From RGIG8775 sp045660295 (GTDB taxonomy: Bacteria > Bacillota > Clostridia > Oscillospirales > CAG-272), in assembly GCA_045660295.1 (NCBI GenBank), contig JAZRDN010000031.1, forward strand, positions 43,753 to 107,752: a stretch of 64,000 bases of DNA, written 5' to 3'. Below are positions 35,401 to 43,779 of this stretch, in pieces. A program made the translations under genes and the position numbers. Each line of letters begins with the position of its first letter. Position 1 is the stretch's first letter. The notes below the pieces were generated by a model, which had not been told where the DNA came from, made no database searches, and saw only the letters and a list, made by a program, of their open reading frames with translations.

Positions 35401-37161
35401 CTATTTTTGTCTCATGGCGTGGATTTTGTCGGGATTTGGGGTAACAAGTGCCGACCAGTTGGTGTGGTAGATAACGAATCCCGGCTTCGCCGAGGGCGGC
35501 TTTTTTACGTGCCGTATAAGCGTGTAATCCACCTCAACACTCTGACCGCCGTATGCCTTTGAGTGATACGCTGCTATCTCCGCCGCCTGAGTAAAGTCCT
35601 CGGCAGGCGGTTCTTCGCCACCCGTAATCATTACCACGTGAGAGCCGGGAGCGTTCTTTGCGTGGAACCAGTAGTCGTCCTTTGCCGCAAGCTTAAAGGT
35701 GATATATTCGTTTTGAATGTTGTTCTTTCCGCAAAGCACCGTGTATCCGTTGTCGGTTACAAATTTTGCTACCGTGGGCGCACTCTGCTTATGAGCGGTG
35801 TAGCCTTTCATTTTCGAAGCGTAGCCCGCGCGGTAAAGCTCGTCGCGTATCTCCGCAAGGTCAGCGGGCGACTCTGCCTTGTCAAGCGAGTCAAGCACCG
35901 AGTTGATATATTCAAGCTCGGTTTTAGCGATTTCTATCTGCTTTGTAAGTTCGATTTTTGCGTTTTTGGATTTGTTGTATCTCTTGTAAAGCCTTTGCGC
36001 GTTTGCCGCCGGTGAAAGGCGCTCGTCAAGCTCTACGGTGACGTATGGAAGCGTGCCGTCCTCTCCCATGTTGTCGTAGTCGGGCAGGCTCGCCTCCTTC
36101 ATGCCGCGCTTGAGCATGTAAAGATTTGAGGTTATAAGGTCGCCAACTCGCTTATATTCTTCGCCGTGAGCGCATTCCTCAAGCTCGGCTTGTTGAAGCT
36201 CAACCTTCTTTGTCAGTCTCGCGTGGGCGTTGAAAAGCAGCTTTTGTACGTCCGAAGCGCGTTGCTTTACTCTCTGCTCACGGTCGCGACCGCCAAAAAA
36301 CAGGTCAAGAAGCTCGCTGGGGCTTTCCATAACCTTTACTGTCAAGCCGCGGTACTGCTCCAGCGGACAGAAAGCGTATTCCACGGGCTTTTCGCCGTCA
36401 AGTATAATGGTAGGGGAGTAGTCAGCCGTTTTGATTCTCTCAATAAGCTCGGAAAATTTGCTCCATAAAACTCTCGGACTGCAAGAAGAGAGCGGAGTGT
36501 CGGTAGCGCGCGTAGCCGAAAATGCAACCTCTCTCGCAACCGCGGCTGATATGCCGAGATAATTGCTGAGAATGAATTTGTCGCATCCGCGCTCCGCCGG
36601 CGATTCTTCAATCAGGCGCATAAACTCAGCCTCGTCGGTCTCCAAGGGGTTAAGCTTGTCCTGCTTTGGCGGAAGCTCGTACTTCATGCCCGGCAAGACC
36701 TGACGGAGACTGCTTGTTGAAAAATCAATTATTTTCAAGGCGGTAATTATCTTCATATCACTGCCCGCGAAGATAAGATTACTGTATTTTCCCATAAGCT
36801 CGGCAATAAGATACTTAACGCACTCGTAGCCCATCTCGTCACGGGTCTCAAAGCCGAGTATCACCGCACGCTCAAAGCCGAACTGCTCCACCGAGCAGAG
36901 CTTTGCGCCTTGCAGGTGCTTGCGGAGAAGCATGCAGAGCATAGGGGGATTTTGCGGGTTTTCCTTTTGCACCGTGGTAAATCCAATGCGCGGATTGTTG
37001 GCGCCCGCGTTGATAAGCAAGCGTCTGCCGCCGCTTTTGGAGCGAATTTGCAGGATTATCTCGTCCCGTTCGGGCTGATATACCTTTTCGACTCTCGCTC
37101 CGAGAGATTCCTCTTTTATTTCGTGCAGAACGCACGAAAGCATACCTGCATCAAACGCCAT
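35401..37161 (-). CDS. rqcH: Ribosome quality control protein RqcH (NFACT family)
   Basis: 586 residues. NFACT-N domain from MAFDAGMLSCVLHEI, a central coiled-coil with helix-hairpin-helix (~270-440), and the NFACT-R domain near the C-terminus (GKNNIQNEYITFKLAAKDDY, WFHAKNAPGSHVVM). RqcH binds stalled 50S-peptidyl-tRNA complexes and adds C-terminal alanine tails. Older annotations call the family fibronectin-binding protein, but there is no signal peptide. The start overlaps the stop of the upstream HAD gene by one base. Confidence 0.93.
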   Translation of the reverse strand: MAFDAGMLSCVLHEIKEESLGARVEKVYQPERDEIILQIRSKSGGRRLLINAGANNPRIGFTTVQKENPQNPPMLCMLLRKHLQGAKLCSVEQFGFERAVILGFETRDEMGYECVKYLIAELMGKYSNLIFAGSDMKIITALKIIDFSTSSLRQVLPGMKYELPPKQDKLNPLETDEAEFMRLIEESPAERGCDKFILSNYLGISAAVAREVAFSATRATDTPLSSCSPRVLWSKFSELIERIKTADYSPTIILDGEKPVEYAFCPLEQYRGLTVKVMESPSELLDLFFGGRDREQRVKQRASDVQKLLFNAHARLTKKVELQQAELEECAHGEEYKRVGDLITSNLYMLKRGMKEASLPDYDNMGEDGTLPYVTVELDERLSPAANAQRLYKRYNKSKNAKIELTKQIEIAKTELEYINSVLDSLDKAESPADLAEIRDELYRAGYASKMKGYTAHKQSAPTVAKFVTDNGYTVLCGKNNIQNEYITFKLAAKDDYWFHAKNAPGSHVVMITGGEEPPAEDFTQAAEIAAYHSKAYGGQSVEVDYTLIRHVKKPPSAKPGFVIYHTNWSALVTPNPDKIHAMRQK

Positions 37162-37988
37162 TATCTCACCTCAAACATGAAGTTGTTTACTTCGTCAAGC
37201 GAGTTGAACACAAAGTCGGGTTTTTCGGCAGTGCTTGCCTTGTCCACGTCTTCGGGGAGAGTCTCGCCCGAAAGCACGAGAACCGCGCAAACGCCGTGCT
37301 TTTTGCCAAGCGCGATGTCTGTGTAAAGCCTGTCTCCGAAGATGACCATGTCTTTCCTGTTAACTCCGCAAACTTCCTCTATCATCTCAACAGTTTCCTT
37401 GTATGGCTTGCCGAAATAGGTGGGCACTTTGCCTGTGGAAGCCGTAATAAACGCCGCGATAGCTCCGCTGTCGGGAATAAATCCGTTCTCCACGGGGCAA
37501 TTGAAGTCGGGGTGGGTGGAAAGATATTCGGCGCCGTTGCGAACGAAACGGCACGCCGCGTTCAGCTTTTCGTAGGTCAGCGTAGTGTCAAAGCTGCTGA
37601 CGACGATGTCACAGCACTCGGCGCTTTCATCCACGAGATTTATGCCGCGTCTCTTGAAATCCTCCACAAGCTCGTCAGTGCCTATAAGATATACCGACTT
37701 GCCAGCGCGGTGGCTCTTTAAATACTCAATGGTAACGTCGCCCGAGGTCATTATCTCGCCCTCGCGGGGGGAGAAGCCGAGGCGCGCAAGCTTTGAATAG
37801 TAAAATTCCGTGGTGTGCGACGCGTTGTTAGTAAAGAAAAGCACGCGTCTGCCGCTGGAGCGGAGATTGTCTATGAATTTTATAGCGAAATCGAAAACTG
37901 TTCCGCCGAGGTAAATAGTGCCGTCCATATCGAAAATATAGAGCTTTTTGTCGGCTATTTCATTTGTGTTTGGGTTCTTAAAATCCAT
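37161..37988 (-). CDS. HAD-IIA family phosphatase (NagD/PNPase-like)
   Basis: 275 residues. HAD motif I YIFDMDGTIYLGG (Asp nucleophile near residue 20), motif II FFTNNASH, and motif III/IV VIFGDRLYTDIALGKKHG are clear; the C2A cap places it in the NagD/AraL/p-nitrophenyl phosphatase group that dephosphorylates sugar phosphates or phosphoglycolate. ATG at 37988 follows AAAGGAT. Forms an operon with rqcH. Natural substrate unknown. Confidence 0.88.
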   Translation of the reverse strand: MDFKNPNTNEIADKKLYIFDMDGTIYLGGTVFDFAIKFIDNLRSSGRRVLFFTNNASHTTEFYYSKLARLGFSPREGEIMTSGDVTIEYLKSHRAGKSVYLIGTDELVEDFKRRGINLVDESAECCDIVVSSFDTTLTYEKLNAACRFVRNGAEYLSTHPDFNCPVENGFIPDSGAIAAFITASTGKVPTYFGKPYKETVEMIEEVCGVNRKDMVIFGDRLYTDIALGKKHGVCAVLVLSGETLPEDVDKASTAEKPDFVFNSLDEVNNFMFEVR

Positions 37989-38021
37989 TTTGTTATCCTT
38001 TTTCGAAAAAACTGTCAATAT

Positions 38022-38050
38022 ATTATAACACCTTCTTGATTTTTTTGCAA
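38022..38050 (-). promoter_or_regulatory. Sigma-A promoter of the HAD-rqcH operon
   Basis: Minus strand TTGCAA (38045-38050), 17 nt, TATAAT (38022-38027). Its -35 region interlocks with the divergent coaW promoter. Confidence 0.7.
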
Positions 38051-38064
38051 TATAGTGGTATAAT
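38036..38064 (+). promoter_or_regulatory. Sigma-A promoter of coaW
   Basis: TTGATT (38036-38041), 17 nt, TATAAT (38059-38064), overlapping the opposite promoter; polymerase binding should be mutually exclusive. Confidence 0.7.
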
Positions 38065-38098
38065 ATTCTAAATAAATTTTTGTTTTGAGGATTTAACT

Positions 38099-38944
38099 AT
38101 GCAAACTGTAATTGGAATTGACGTTGGCGGAACCACCACGAAAATAGTAGGCTTCAATAAAACCGAGCAGGGAATCAGCCTTATTGAGCCGCAGTTCGTC
38201 CGCGCCACCGACCCCGTGACATCGGCTTACGGAGCCTTTGGAAAATTCACGCTTCAAAACGGTATCGGGCTTGATAAGATAGATTGCGTAATGATGACGG
38301 GCGCAGGCTCGGCATCTATAGACAAGCCTATCTACTCTGTCAAGTGCAACGCGGTAAGCGAGTTTTCCTGTATCGGACATGGCGGACTCTATCTTTCAAA
38401 GCTTGACGAGGCGGTCGTTATCAGCATGGGTACGGGTACGGCTCTGGTCTACGCCAAGCGCAACGGAAATGATATAGAGACCAAATATCTCGGCGGTACA
38501 GGCGTCGGCGGCGGTACACTTGTAGGACTTACGCGAAAGATACTCGGCGTTGATAATATCGAGCATATCGAGCAGCTTTGCGAGGGCGGAAACCTCGATA
38601 ACATCGACCTCCGCATTAAGGATATCTCGGGAAAAGGAAAGTATAACGGAGTCAATGACGAATTGACCGCGGCGAACTTCGGAAAGCTCAGCGATATAGC
38701 GAGTAAAAGCGATATCGCCCTCGGTATAGCCAATATGGTCGCCGAGACGGTTGGTATGATAGCGCTTTTTGCCGCGAGAAATTACAACGTAAAAAACATA
38801 GTCCTTACGGGAAATCTTACCGCGGTAAAGCCGATAAAGGAAAGACTCCTCGCCCTTAACCAAAACTTCGAGGTCAACTACCTTATTCCCGAAAACGCCA
38901 ATTTCGCCACGGTTATCGGCGCGGCACTTCACGGATTGAAATAA
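38099..38944 (+). CDS. coaW: Type II pantothenate kinase
   Basis: 281 residues. CoaW phosphorylates pantothenate, the first step of coenzyme A synthesis. The ASKHA fold shows phosphate loop 1 (GIDVGGTTTKIVGF), the MTGAGS motif, phosphate loop 2 (ISMGTGTALVYA), GGTGVGGGTLVGL and the adenosine motif IVLTGNLT near the C-terminus. GAGG lies before the ATG. Monocistronic; Clostridia often have CoaX (type III) as well, not seen here. Confidence 0.92.
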   Translation: MQTVIGIDVGGTTTKIVGFNKTEQGISLIEPQFVRATDPVTSAYGAFGKFTLQNGIGLDKIDCVMMTGAGSASIDKPIYSVKCNAVSEFSCIGHGGLYLSKLDEAVVISMGTGTALVYAKRNGNDIETKYLGGTGVGGGTLVGLTRKILGVDNIEHIEQLCEGGNLDNIDLRIKDISGKGKYNGVNDELTAANFGKLSDIASKSDIALGIANMVAETVGMIALFAARNYNVKNIVLTGNLTAVKPIKERLLALNQNFEVNYLIPENANFATVIGAALHGLK

Positions 38945-38959
38945 AAATCCCGTAACCAC

Positions 38960-38988
38960 TTGACAGGGGAGCCTTGCGGTGATATAAT
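38960..38988 (+). promoter_or_regulatory. Sigma-A promoter of alaS
   Basis: TTGACA (38960-38965), 17 nt, TATAAT (38983-38988): full consensus. Only ~40 nt lie between it and the ATG, so there is no room for a T-box leader. Confidence 0.8.
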
Positions 38989-39029
38989 AATTAAGTATGC
39001 TTGTAAAACTTTGAAAGGTAATATGAACT

Positions 39030-41660
39030 ATGAAATGGACTTCATTAAATGAACTCAGAGAAAAATATCTTTCGTTTTTCGAGACAAAGGGACATTTGAG
39101 ACTGCCGTCTTTCCCCCTCGTGCCGATAAACGATAAATCGCTTCTGCTTATCAACTCGGGTATGGCTCCTATGAAGAAGTACTTCACAGGCGAGGAAGTG
39201 CCCCCCAGAAACCGCGTTACCACATGCCAGAAGTGTATCAGAACCCCCGACCTTGACAGAGTTGGTCATACCGCCCGTCACGGTACTTATTTCGAGATGC
39301 TCGGAAACTTCTCCTTTGGTGACTACTTCAAGAACGAGGCTATTCCGTGGGCGTGGGAATTCCTTACCGAATGGCTTGAGATTCCCGGTGAGCTTCTTTG
39401 GCCCTCTATCTACGAGAATGATGAGGAAGCCTTTGAAATCTGGAATAAGAAGATAGGCGTTCCCGCGGAGCGTATCGTGCGCCTTGGAAAAGCCGATAAC
39501 TTCTGGGAGCATGGCTCGGGTCCCTGCGGTCCTTGCTCGGAGATATACTTCGACCGCGGAGAGAAGTACGGTTGCGGCTCTCCCGACTGTAAGCCCGGTT
39601 GCGACTGCGACCGCTTTATGGAGATATGGAACAACGTGTTCTCCCAGTTCAATAATGACGGAAACGGCAACTACACAGAGCTTGCTCAGAAGAATATAGA
39701 TACCGGTATGGGTCTTGAGCGTCTTGCTTGCGTAATGCAGGGCGTGGACAACCTCTTTGAGGTAGATACCGTAAGAAAGATACTTAACACTGTTTGCTCT
39801 ATTTCTGGCAAGAGCTACGGCGATAACGCAAAGGATGATATTTCCATCCGTGTCGTTACCGACCATATCAGAAGCGCAACCTTCATGATAAGCGACGGCG
39901 TTATCCCCTCCAACGAGGGCAGAGGATACGTCCTTCGCCGAATCCTTCGCCGCGCTTGCCGCTTCGGTAAGCTTCTCGGTATTGACCGCGCTTTCCTTTG
40001 CGAGCTTTGCGAGGTGGTTATCGGTGAGAATATCGGCGCGTACCCCGAGCTTGGCGAAAAGAAGGCTTATATCCTTAAGGTAATAGGTAACGAGGAGGAG
40101 CGCTTCGACGCTACTATCGATGCGGGTCTTAATATTCTTAACACTATCATAGACGACGCCGTTAAGGCTGATAAGAAGATAATCTCGGGCGAGGACGTGT
40201 TCAAGCTTTACGATACCTTTGGCTTCCCGCTTGACCTTACCAGAGAGATCATCGAGGAAAAGGGTCTGGGAATTGACGAGGATACCTTCAAAACTCTCAT
40301 GCAGGAGCAGAGAGAGCGCGCGAGAGCCGCAAGAGGAAACATCAGCGGTTGGTCTGCGTCCTCTAAGGACCTGCTTTCGGGTATCGAGCAGACCGAGTTT
40401 GTTGGCTACGGCGACACCGTTGCCGACGCAAAGGTGCTTGCTATCATCGTTGACGATAATAGCGTAGACGAGGTAAACGAGGGCGAGTTCACACTCATTC
40501 TCGATAAGACCCCCTTCTACGGAGAGGGCGGCGGTCAGGTCGGTGACGAGGGTACTGTCAGTGCCACCGACACTATGGCTGTAGTGCTTGATACAAAGAA
40601 AACCGACGGCGTGTACCTCCACATCTGTAACATGACAAACGGCGCTATCAAGGTTGGCGATACCGTTAAGGCATCGGTAAACGGAGAGAGACGCGCGGCT
40701 ATCATGCGTAACCATTCGTCGCTTCACCTTCTTCAGGGTGCGCTCCGTCAGGTGCTCGGCACACACGTTGAGCAGGCAGGCTCGTACGTTGACGAGGCTC
40801 GCGGACGCTTTGACTTTACACACTTCTCGGCAATGACCGCAGAGGAGATCGCAAAGGTCGAGGCAATAGTAAATGAAAATATCCTTAAAGGAATTACTGT
40901 TGATACAGTTGAAACAGATATCGAAAACGCTAAGAAGATGGGCGCGATGATGCTCTTTGGCGAAAAGTACGGCGCAACCGTACGCGTAGTCAAGATGGGC
41001 GAGGCTTCCACAGAGTTCTGCGGCGGTACTCACGTTGATAACACCGCAAAGGTTGGACTTTTCAAGATAGTTTCCGAGTCCTCTGTGGCTTCTGGTGTAA
41101 GACGTATTGAATGCGTAACAGGTAACGGCGTTATCGCGCTTCTTGCCGATAAGGATAAGCTCCTTGCCGATACCGCAAAGGAGCTTAAGGCGCAGAATAT
41201 AAGCGAGCTTCCCACACGCGCGGCGCAGATACAGAACGAGCTTCATACAGCAAAGCGAGAGATAGACGCGCTCAACTCCAAGCTGGCAGGCTCCAAGCTT
41301 GACGACATTATTGCTTCCGCGGTAGCGGTAGGCTCTGTTAAGCTCGTTACAGCTAAGCTTGACGATATGCAGATAGACGCTGTCAGAGCGCTTGCTGACG
41401 AGATCAAGGCTAACTATGCTGACGTTGTTGCTGTTCTTGCCGCAGTAAGCGGAGATAAGCTCAACTTCGTAGCCGCGGCAGGTAAGGACGCGGTTGCCGC
41501 AGGCGCGCACGCAGGTAAGCTTGTAGGCGCGGTTGCCGCAGTAACAGGCGGTAAGGGCGGCGGACGTCCCGACAATGCAATGGCTGGCGGACGCGAGACG
41601 GCAAAGGTTGACGAGGCGTTGGCTTCGGCGGCAGCTACTCTCGGCGGTATGATAAAGTAA
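39030..41660 (+). CDS. alaS: Alanyl-tRNA synthetase
   Basis: 876 residues, full length. The class II catalytic domain begins KWTSLNELREKYLSFFETKG and has motif 2 (HTARHGTYFEMLGNFSFGDY); the editing domain has the zinc ligands HSSLH and CGGTHVDNT; the C-terminal DHHA1 domain ends GGKGGGRPDNAMAGG. A cysteine-rich insertion near residue 190 (CGSPDCKPGCDCDR) is larger than usual and may bind a metal. AAAGG precedes the ATG. Monocistronic, ended by a strong terminator. Confidence 0.97.
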   Translation: MKWTSLNELREKYLSFFETKGHLRLPSFPLVPINDKSLLLINSGMAPMKKYFTGEEVPPRNRVTTCQKCIRTPDLDRVGHTARHGTYFEMLGNFSFGDYFKNEAIPWAWEFLTEWLEIPGELLWPSIYENDEEAFEIWNKKIGVPAERIVRLGKADNFWEHGSGPCGPCSEIYFDRGEKYGCGSPDCKPGCDCDRFMEIWNNVFSQFNNDGNGNYTELAQKNIDTGMGLERLACVMQGVDNLFEVDTVRKILNTVCSISGKSYGDNAKDDISIRVVTDHIRSATFMISDGVIPSNEGRGYVLRRILRRACRFGKLLGIDRAFLCELCEVVIGENIGAYPELGEKKAYILKVIGNEEERFDATIDAGLNILNTIIDDAVKADKKIISGEDVFKLYDTFGFPLDLTREIIEEKGLGIDEDTFKTLMQEQRERARAARGNISGWSASSKDLLSGIEQTEFVGYGDTVADAKVLAIIVDDNSVDEVNEGEFTLILDKTPFYGEGGGQVGDEGTVSATDTMAVVLDTKKTDGVYLHICNMTNGAIKVGDTVKASVNGERRAAIMRNHSSLHLLQGALRQVLGTHVEQAGSYVDEARGRFDFTHFSAMTAEEIAKVEAIVNENILKGITVDTVETDIENAKKMGAMMLFGEKYGATVRVVKMGEASTEFCGGTHVDNTAKVGLFKIVSESSVASGVRRIECVTGNGVIALLADKDKLLADTAKELKAQNISELPTRAAQIQNELHTAKREIDALNSKLAGSKLDDIIASAVAVGSVKLVTAKLDDMQIDAVRALADEIKANYADVVAVLAAVSGDKLNFVAAAGKDAVAAGAHAGKLVGAVAAVTGGKGGGRPDNAMAGGRETAKVDEALASAAATLGGMIK

Positions 41661-41682
41661 TTGCGGGATTTGAATAAAAAAC

Positions 41683-41717
41683 AAAAGGAGTAGTTCGAAA
41701 TGAACTGCTCCTTTTAT
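41683..41717. terminator. Bidirectional terminator after alaS
   Basis: AAAAGGAGTAGTTC-GAAAT-GAACTGCTCCTTTT, 14-bp stem with T-run; also ends the minus-strand remnant. Confidence 0.88.
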
Positions 41718-41723
41718 TGGATT

Positions 41724-41981
41724 TCAGAATATCCTCTCCGCCCACACGCGTCCTTTCATGATATTTGGGTCGTGCGCCGCCTCAGCCTCGGTAATCGGCA
41801 GTATCTTGTGAATGGTGGGCTTGACCTCTCCTGTAGAGATCTTGGGGAACACGTCGCGCACGAGAGACGCGAGAATTTCAGCCTTGACTTCGGGTGTTCT
41901 CGAACGGAGCGTACTTCCGATAATGCGAACGTTGCCAACGTAGATGTTTTTGAGGTCTATCTCGGTTTCCTGCGTAAACAA
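41724..41981 (-). pseudogene. C-terminal remnant of an NADPH:quinone oxidoreductase-type dehydrogenase
   Basis: 85 codons. IDLKNIYVGNVRIIGSTLRS, then a segment resembling EVKAEILASLVRDVFP, and KPTIHKILPITEAEAAHD match the last ~80 residues of zinc-free medium-chain dehydrogenases (QOR/YhdH type). The nucleotide-binding and N-terminal domains are absent; upstream sequence does not continue the family. No convincing ribosome binding site. Terminator retained. Confidence 0.75.
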
Positions 41982-42006
41982 TTTGTTTCACAATTCCAAA
42001 ATCTTA

Positions 42007-42035
42007 TTGACAATCTCCCTTAAAAGTGTTAAAAT
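42007..42035 (+). promoter_or_regulatory. Sigma-A promoter of the C_GCAxxG_C_C gene
   Basis: TTGACA (42007-42012), 17 nt, TAAAAT (42030-42035), 31 nt before the ATG. Confidence 0.75.
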
Positions 42036-42066
42036 CTATGTGTAAAAATCAATTGGAGGACAGAAA

Positions 42067-42510
42067 ATGGGAAAATACGGAGAAAAGGCTAAAGCCTTGT
42101 TTACAGAAGGATATAATTGCGCACAGGCGGTTTTCGCGGCGTTTTCGGACGTGACGGGAATCGAATTTGAAACGGCGCTCAAGCTCTCGTCGGGCTTTGG
42201 CGGCGGAATGGGCAGAATGAGAGAGATCTGCGGCGCTGTAAGCGGAATGTTTTTGGTGCTTGGCGCTGTTGAGGGATACACCTCTCCCACAGACAACGAT
42301 GTAAAAATGGAGCTTTATGCCAAGGTGCAGAAGCTGGCGGGCGAATTCAAAGCCGAAAACGGAAGTATCATCTGCCGTGAATTGCTTGGCGGTGAGCCTT
42401 CAAATACGCCGAAACCAACCGAACGCACCCTCGAATTTTACCAAAAGCGCCCATGCGGTGAGCTTGTTGAAATAGCGGCGAATGTTGTTGCCGATTATTT
42501 GAGGATATAA
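42067..42510 (+). CDS. C_GCAxxG_C_C family redox protein
   Basis: 147 residues. The defining cysteines are all present: NCAQAVFAAF (first Cys of the pair at ~19), a Gly-rich stretch SSGFGGGMGRMREICGAVSG, IICRELLGG and RPCGELVE. Proteins of this family are small, cytoplasmic, probably bind a metal or Fe-S cluster, and often lie near oxidoreductases; precise function unknown. TTGGAGG before the ATG. Downstream lies a degraded gene fragment. Confidence 0.88.
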   Translation: MGKYGEKAKALFTEGYNCAQAVFAAFSDVTGIEFETALKLSSGFGGGMGRMREICGAVSGMFLVLGAVEGYTSPTDNDVKMELYAKVQKLAGEFKAENGSIICRELLGGEPSNTPKPTERTLEFYQKRPCGELVEIAANVVADYLRI

Positions 42511-42596
42511 TCAAGGTCGGATATTTTTATTGCACGTCTCAATGTCATCAGAGCGTAAGTAATTACGATGATAAAAAGAAGTGTGATGAAGCAATA

Positions 42597-42746
42597 ATGA
42601 GCGCTCAGGAGCGCGCGCCCGTATATCTTCAAAATGAAGCCGAGATAAGAGCGATACTTGCCGAGTGTCCCGGCGCAGAGGAGATAAAGAGCATACTGGC
42701 GCTTGCAGAACTTGATATTTCAGAGTTTTACAAAATGTATGAAATA
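42597..42746 (+). pseudogene. Probable remnant of a dehydrogenase gene (glycerol-1-phosphate dehydrogenase-like)
   Basis: A ~50-codon stretch (AILAECPGAEEIKSILALAE then LDISEFYKMYE) resembles the C-terminal helix region of AraM/EgsA-type glycerol-1-phosphate dehydrogenases, as judged from memory. The frame loses sense at the terminator 42747-42780 and has no upstream domain. Assignment is tentative; that it is a fragment is more certain. Confidence 0.4.
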
Positions 42747-42780
42747 AGCAGCCGAGTCAACAAAGACTCGGCTGCTTTTC
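42747..42780. terminator. Bidirectional terminator
   Basis: AGCAGCCGAGTC-AACAAA-GACTCGGCTGCT, 12-bp stem; closes the remnant on plus and the lipoprotein gene on minus. Confidence 0.85.
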
Positions 42781-42791
42781 GTGATATTGGG

Positions 42792-43328
42792 TTAATCTAC
42801 TTGAATTTTGACTTCAACCGTCTCACCGCCGCCTTTTACAGTGATATTGTAATTTCCTGCTTTTACACTCGGTCCTATTCTCCAGCTCCACGAAACAATT
42901 CCGTTTTCGTCTGAGGTCTTGTTTTCAAGTCCCTTTGCCGAGCTTGCCGAGGATGAGTATACAACGTTAATGTCGTATTCGGTGTTCGGCTTTCCGAAAA
43001 CCTTTATTGTAGCGGTTTGGTTTACTGATATCGGTGAGGTCAATGATAATATTTTCAATGTGGACGTAGGCGCTTGAGTAGCTTCGGTATCAGCTTCGCC
43101 CGTCTCAGTGGGGACGGTGGGCGCGGTTTGCCCGTCGGTTTCAGCTTCGGACACCGAGGTCTCTGATTCGTCAGGCTCGGCATCGGCTTTTTGGGTTTCC
43201 TTTGCCTTAGTGTCAAATTCTATTATCGAGTTGCCCAGCTTGTCGCCGTAATAATTGTTGGTAATGGTAATACATGACGGCAAGATTACCGCCGCAAAGA
43301 TGATAACGCTCAAAAATATCCTTTTCAT
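42792..43328 (-). CDS. Putative lipoprotein with Ig-like domain
   Basis: 178 residues. N-terminal signal with lipobox ILPSC (Cys near residue 19), then NNYYGDKLGN, an acidic Glu/Thr/Ala-rich linker (~45-90) and a ~90-residue beta domain ending GNYNITVKGGGETVEVKIQV. This is a membrane-anchored extracellular protein; the C-terminal domain is of a kind often used for binding or spacing at the surface. Specific function unknown. Monocistronic. Confidence 0.8.
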   Translation of the reverse strand: MKRIFLSVIIFAAVILPSCITITNNYYGDKLGNSIIEFDTKAKETQKADAEPDESETSVSEAETDGQTAPTVPTETGEADTEATQAPTSTLKILSLTSPISVNQTATIKVFGKPNTEYDINVVYSSSASSAKGLENKTSDENGIVSWSWRIGPSVKAGNYNITVKGGGETVEVKIQVD

Positions 43329-43353
43329 AAATCCCTCCGTATGTACTACCGAT

Positions 43354-43382
43354 ATTTTATCACATAAAATCAGATTTGTAAA
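43354..43382 (-). promoter_or_regulatory. Sigma-A promoter of the lipoprotein gene
   Basis: Minus strand TTTACA (43377-43382), 17 nt, TAAAAT (43354-43359). Confidence 0.6.
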
Positions 43383-43389
43383 TAGGAAA

Positions 43390-43426
43390 GGGACGAAGTT
43401 TTTCTTCGCCCCTTGTTTTTTATTTT
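43390..43426 (-). terminator. Terminator of the OPT-PqqD operon
   Basis: GGGACGAAG and CTTCGCCCC form a stem with an all-T loop; A/T runs on both sides. It lies at the 3' end of the PqqD-like gene. Confidence 0.65.
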
Positions 43427-43779
43427 TCTTCTTTCCAGACTATGAAATGATAGCTGTCAAGTATTTGAAAGAACTTGGCAAGTCTTTCATAAAGCGGATG
43501 TGCCGCCTCGCCGAAATGTCCGTCAACCTCTTTGCCGATAGCGATTATGTCCTTTTCGCCGTCAACCAAGCTCCACGTAAAGCTTCCGTTCTCGTCAAGA
43601 TGAACGTAGCTTATCTTGGGCTTTTTGAAAAGCTTTTGCGCTATTCGGTTGAAAAATCCGACGTTTTCTATCTCAAGCGTAACAAGCCCTTTTTCGTCAG
43701 CCGTCCAGTTGATGTCGGGGTGACGCGCGGGAATCTTTTCAAGATAGTTGACGCTTATAATATTTTTCTTTTTTGCCAT
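43420..43779 (-). CDS. PqqD family (RRE-like) protein
   Basis: 119 residues. FTWSLVDGEKDIIAIGKEVD followed by GHFGEAAHPLYERLAKFFQI matches the PqqD winged-helix fold, which in RiPP pathways holds the precursor leader peptide. There is no radical SAM enzyme or precursor peptide next to it. Instead its start overlaps the OPT transporter stop by one base, an arrangement common in Clostridia, where the role of this orphan PqqD-like protein is not known. Confidence 0.8.
   Translation of the reverse strand: MAKKKNIISVNYLEKIPARHPDINWTADEKGLVTLEIENVGFFNRIAQKLFKKPKISYVHLDENGSFTWSLVDGEKDIIAIGKEVDGHFGEAAHPLYERLAKFFQILDSYHFIVWKEEK

Noticed and set aside
35401..37161. Fibronectin-binding adhesin
   Set aside because: Traditional name of the NFACT family; the protein has no signal peptide and fits RqcH.
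38966..39029. T-box riboswitch before alaS
   Set aside because: Only ~40 nt lie between the promoter and the ATG, too short for a T-box.
39045..41684. An open reading frame of 879 codons on the strand opposite alaS
   Set aside because: It mirrors the real alaS gene (catalytic, editing and DHHA1 motifs on the plus strand), is rich in Leu/Ser/Arg/Cys typical of antisense frames, and has no ribosome binding site or known domain.
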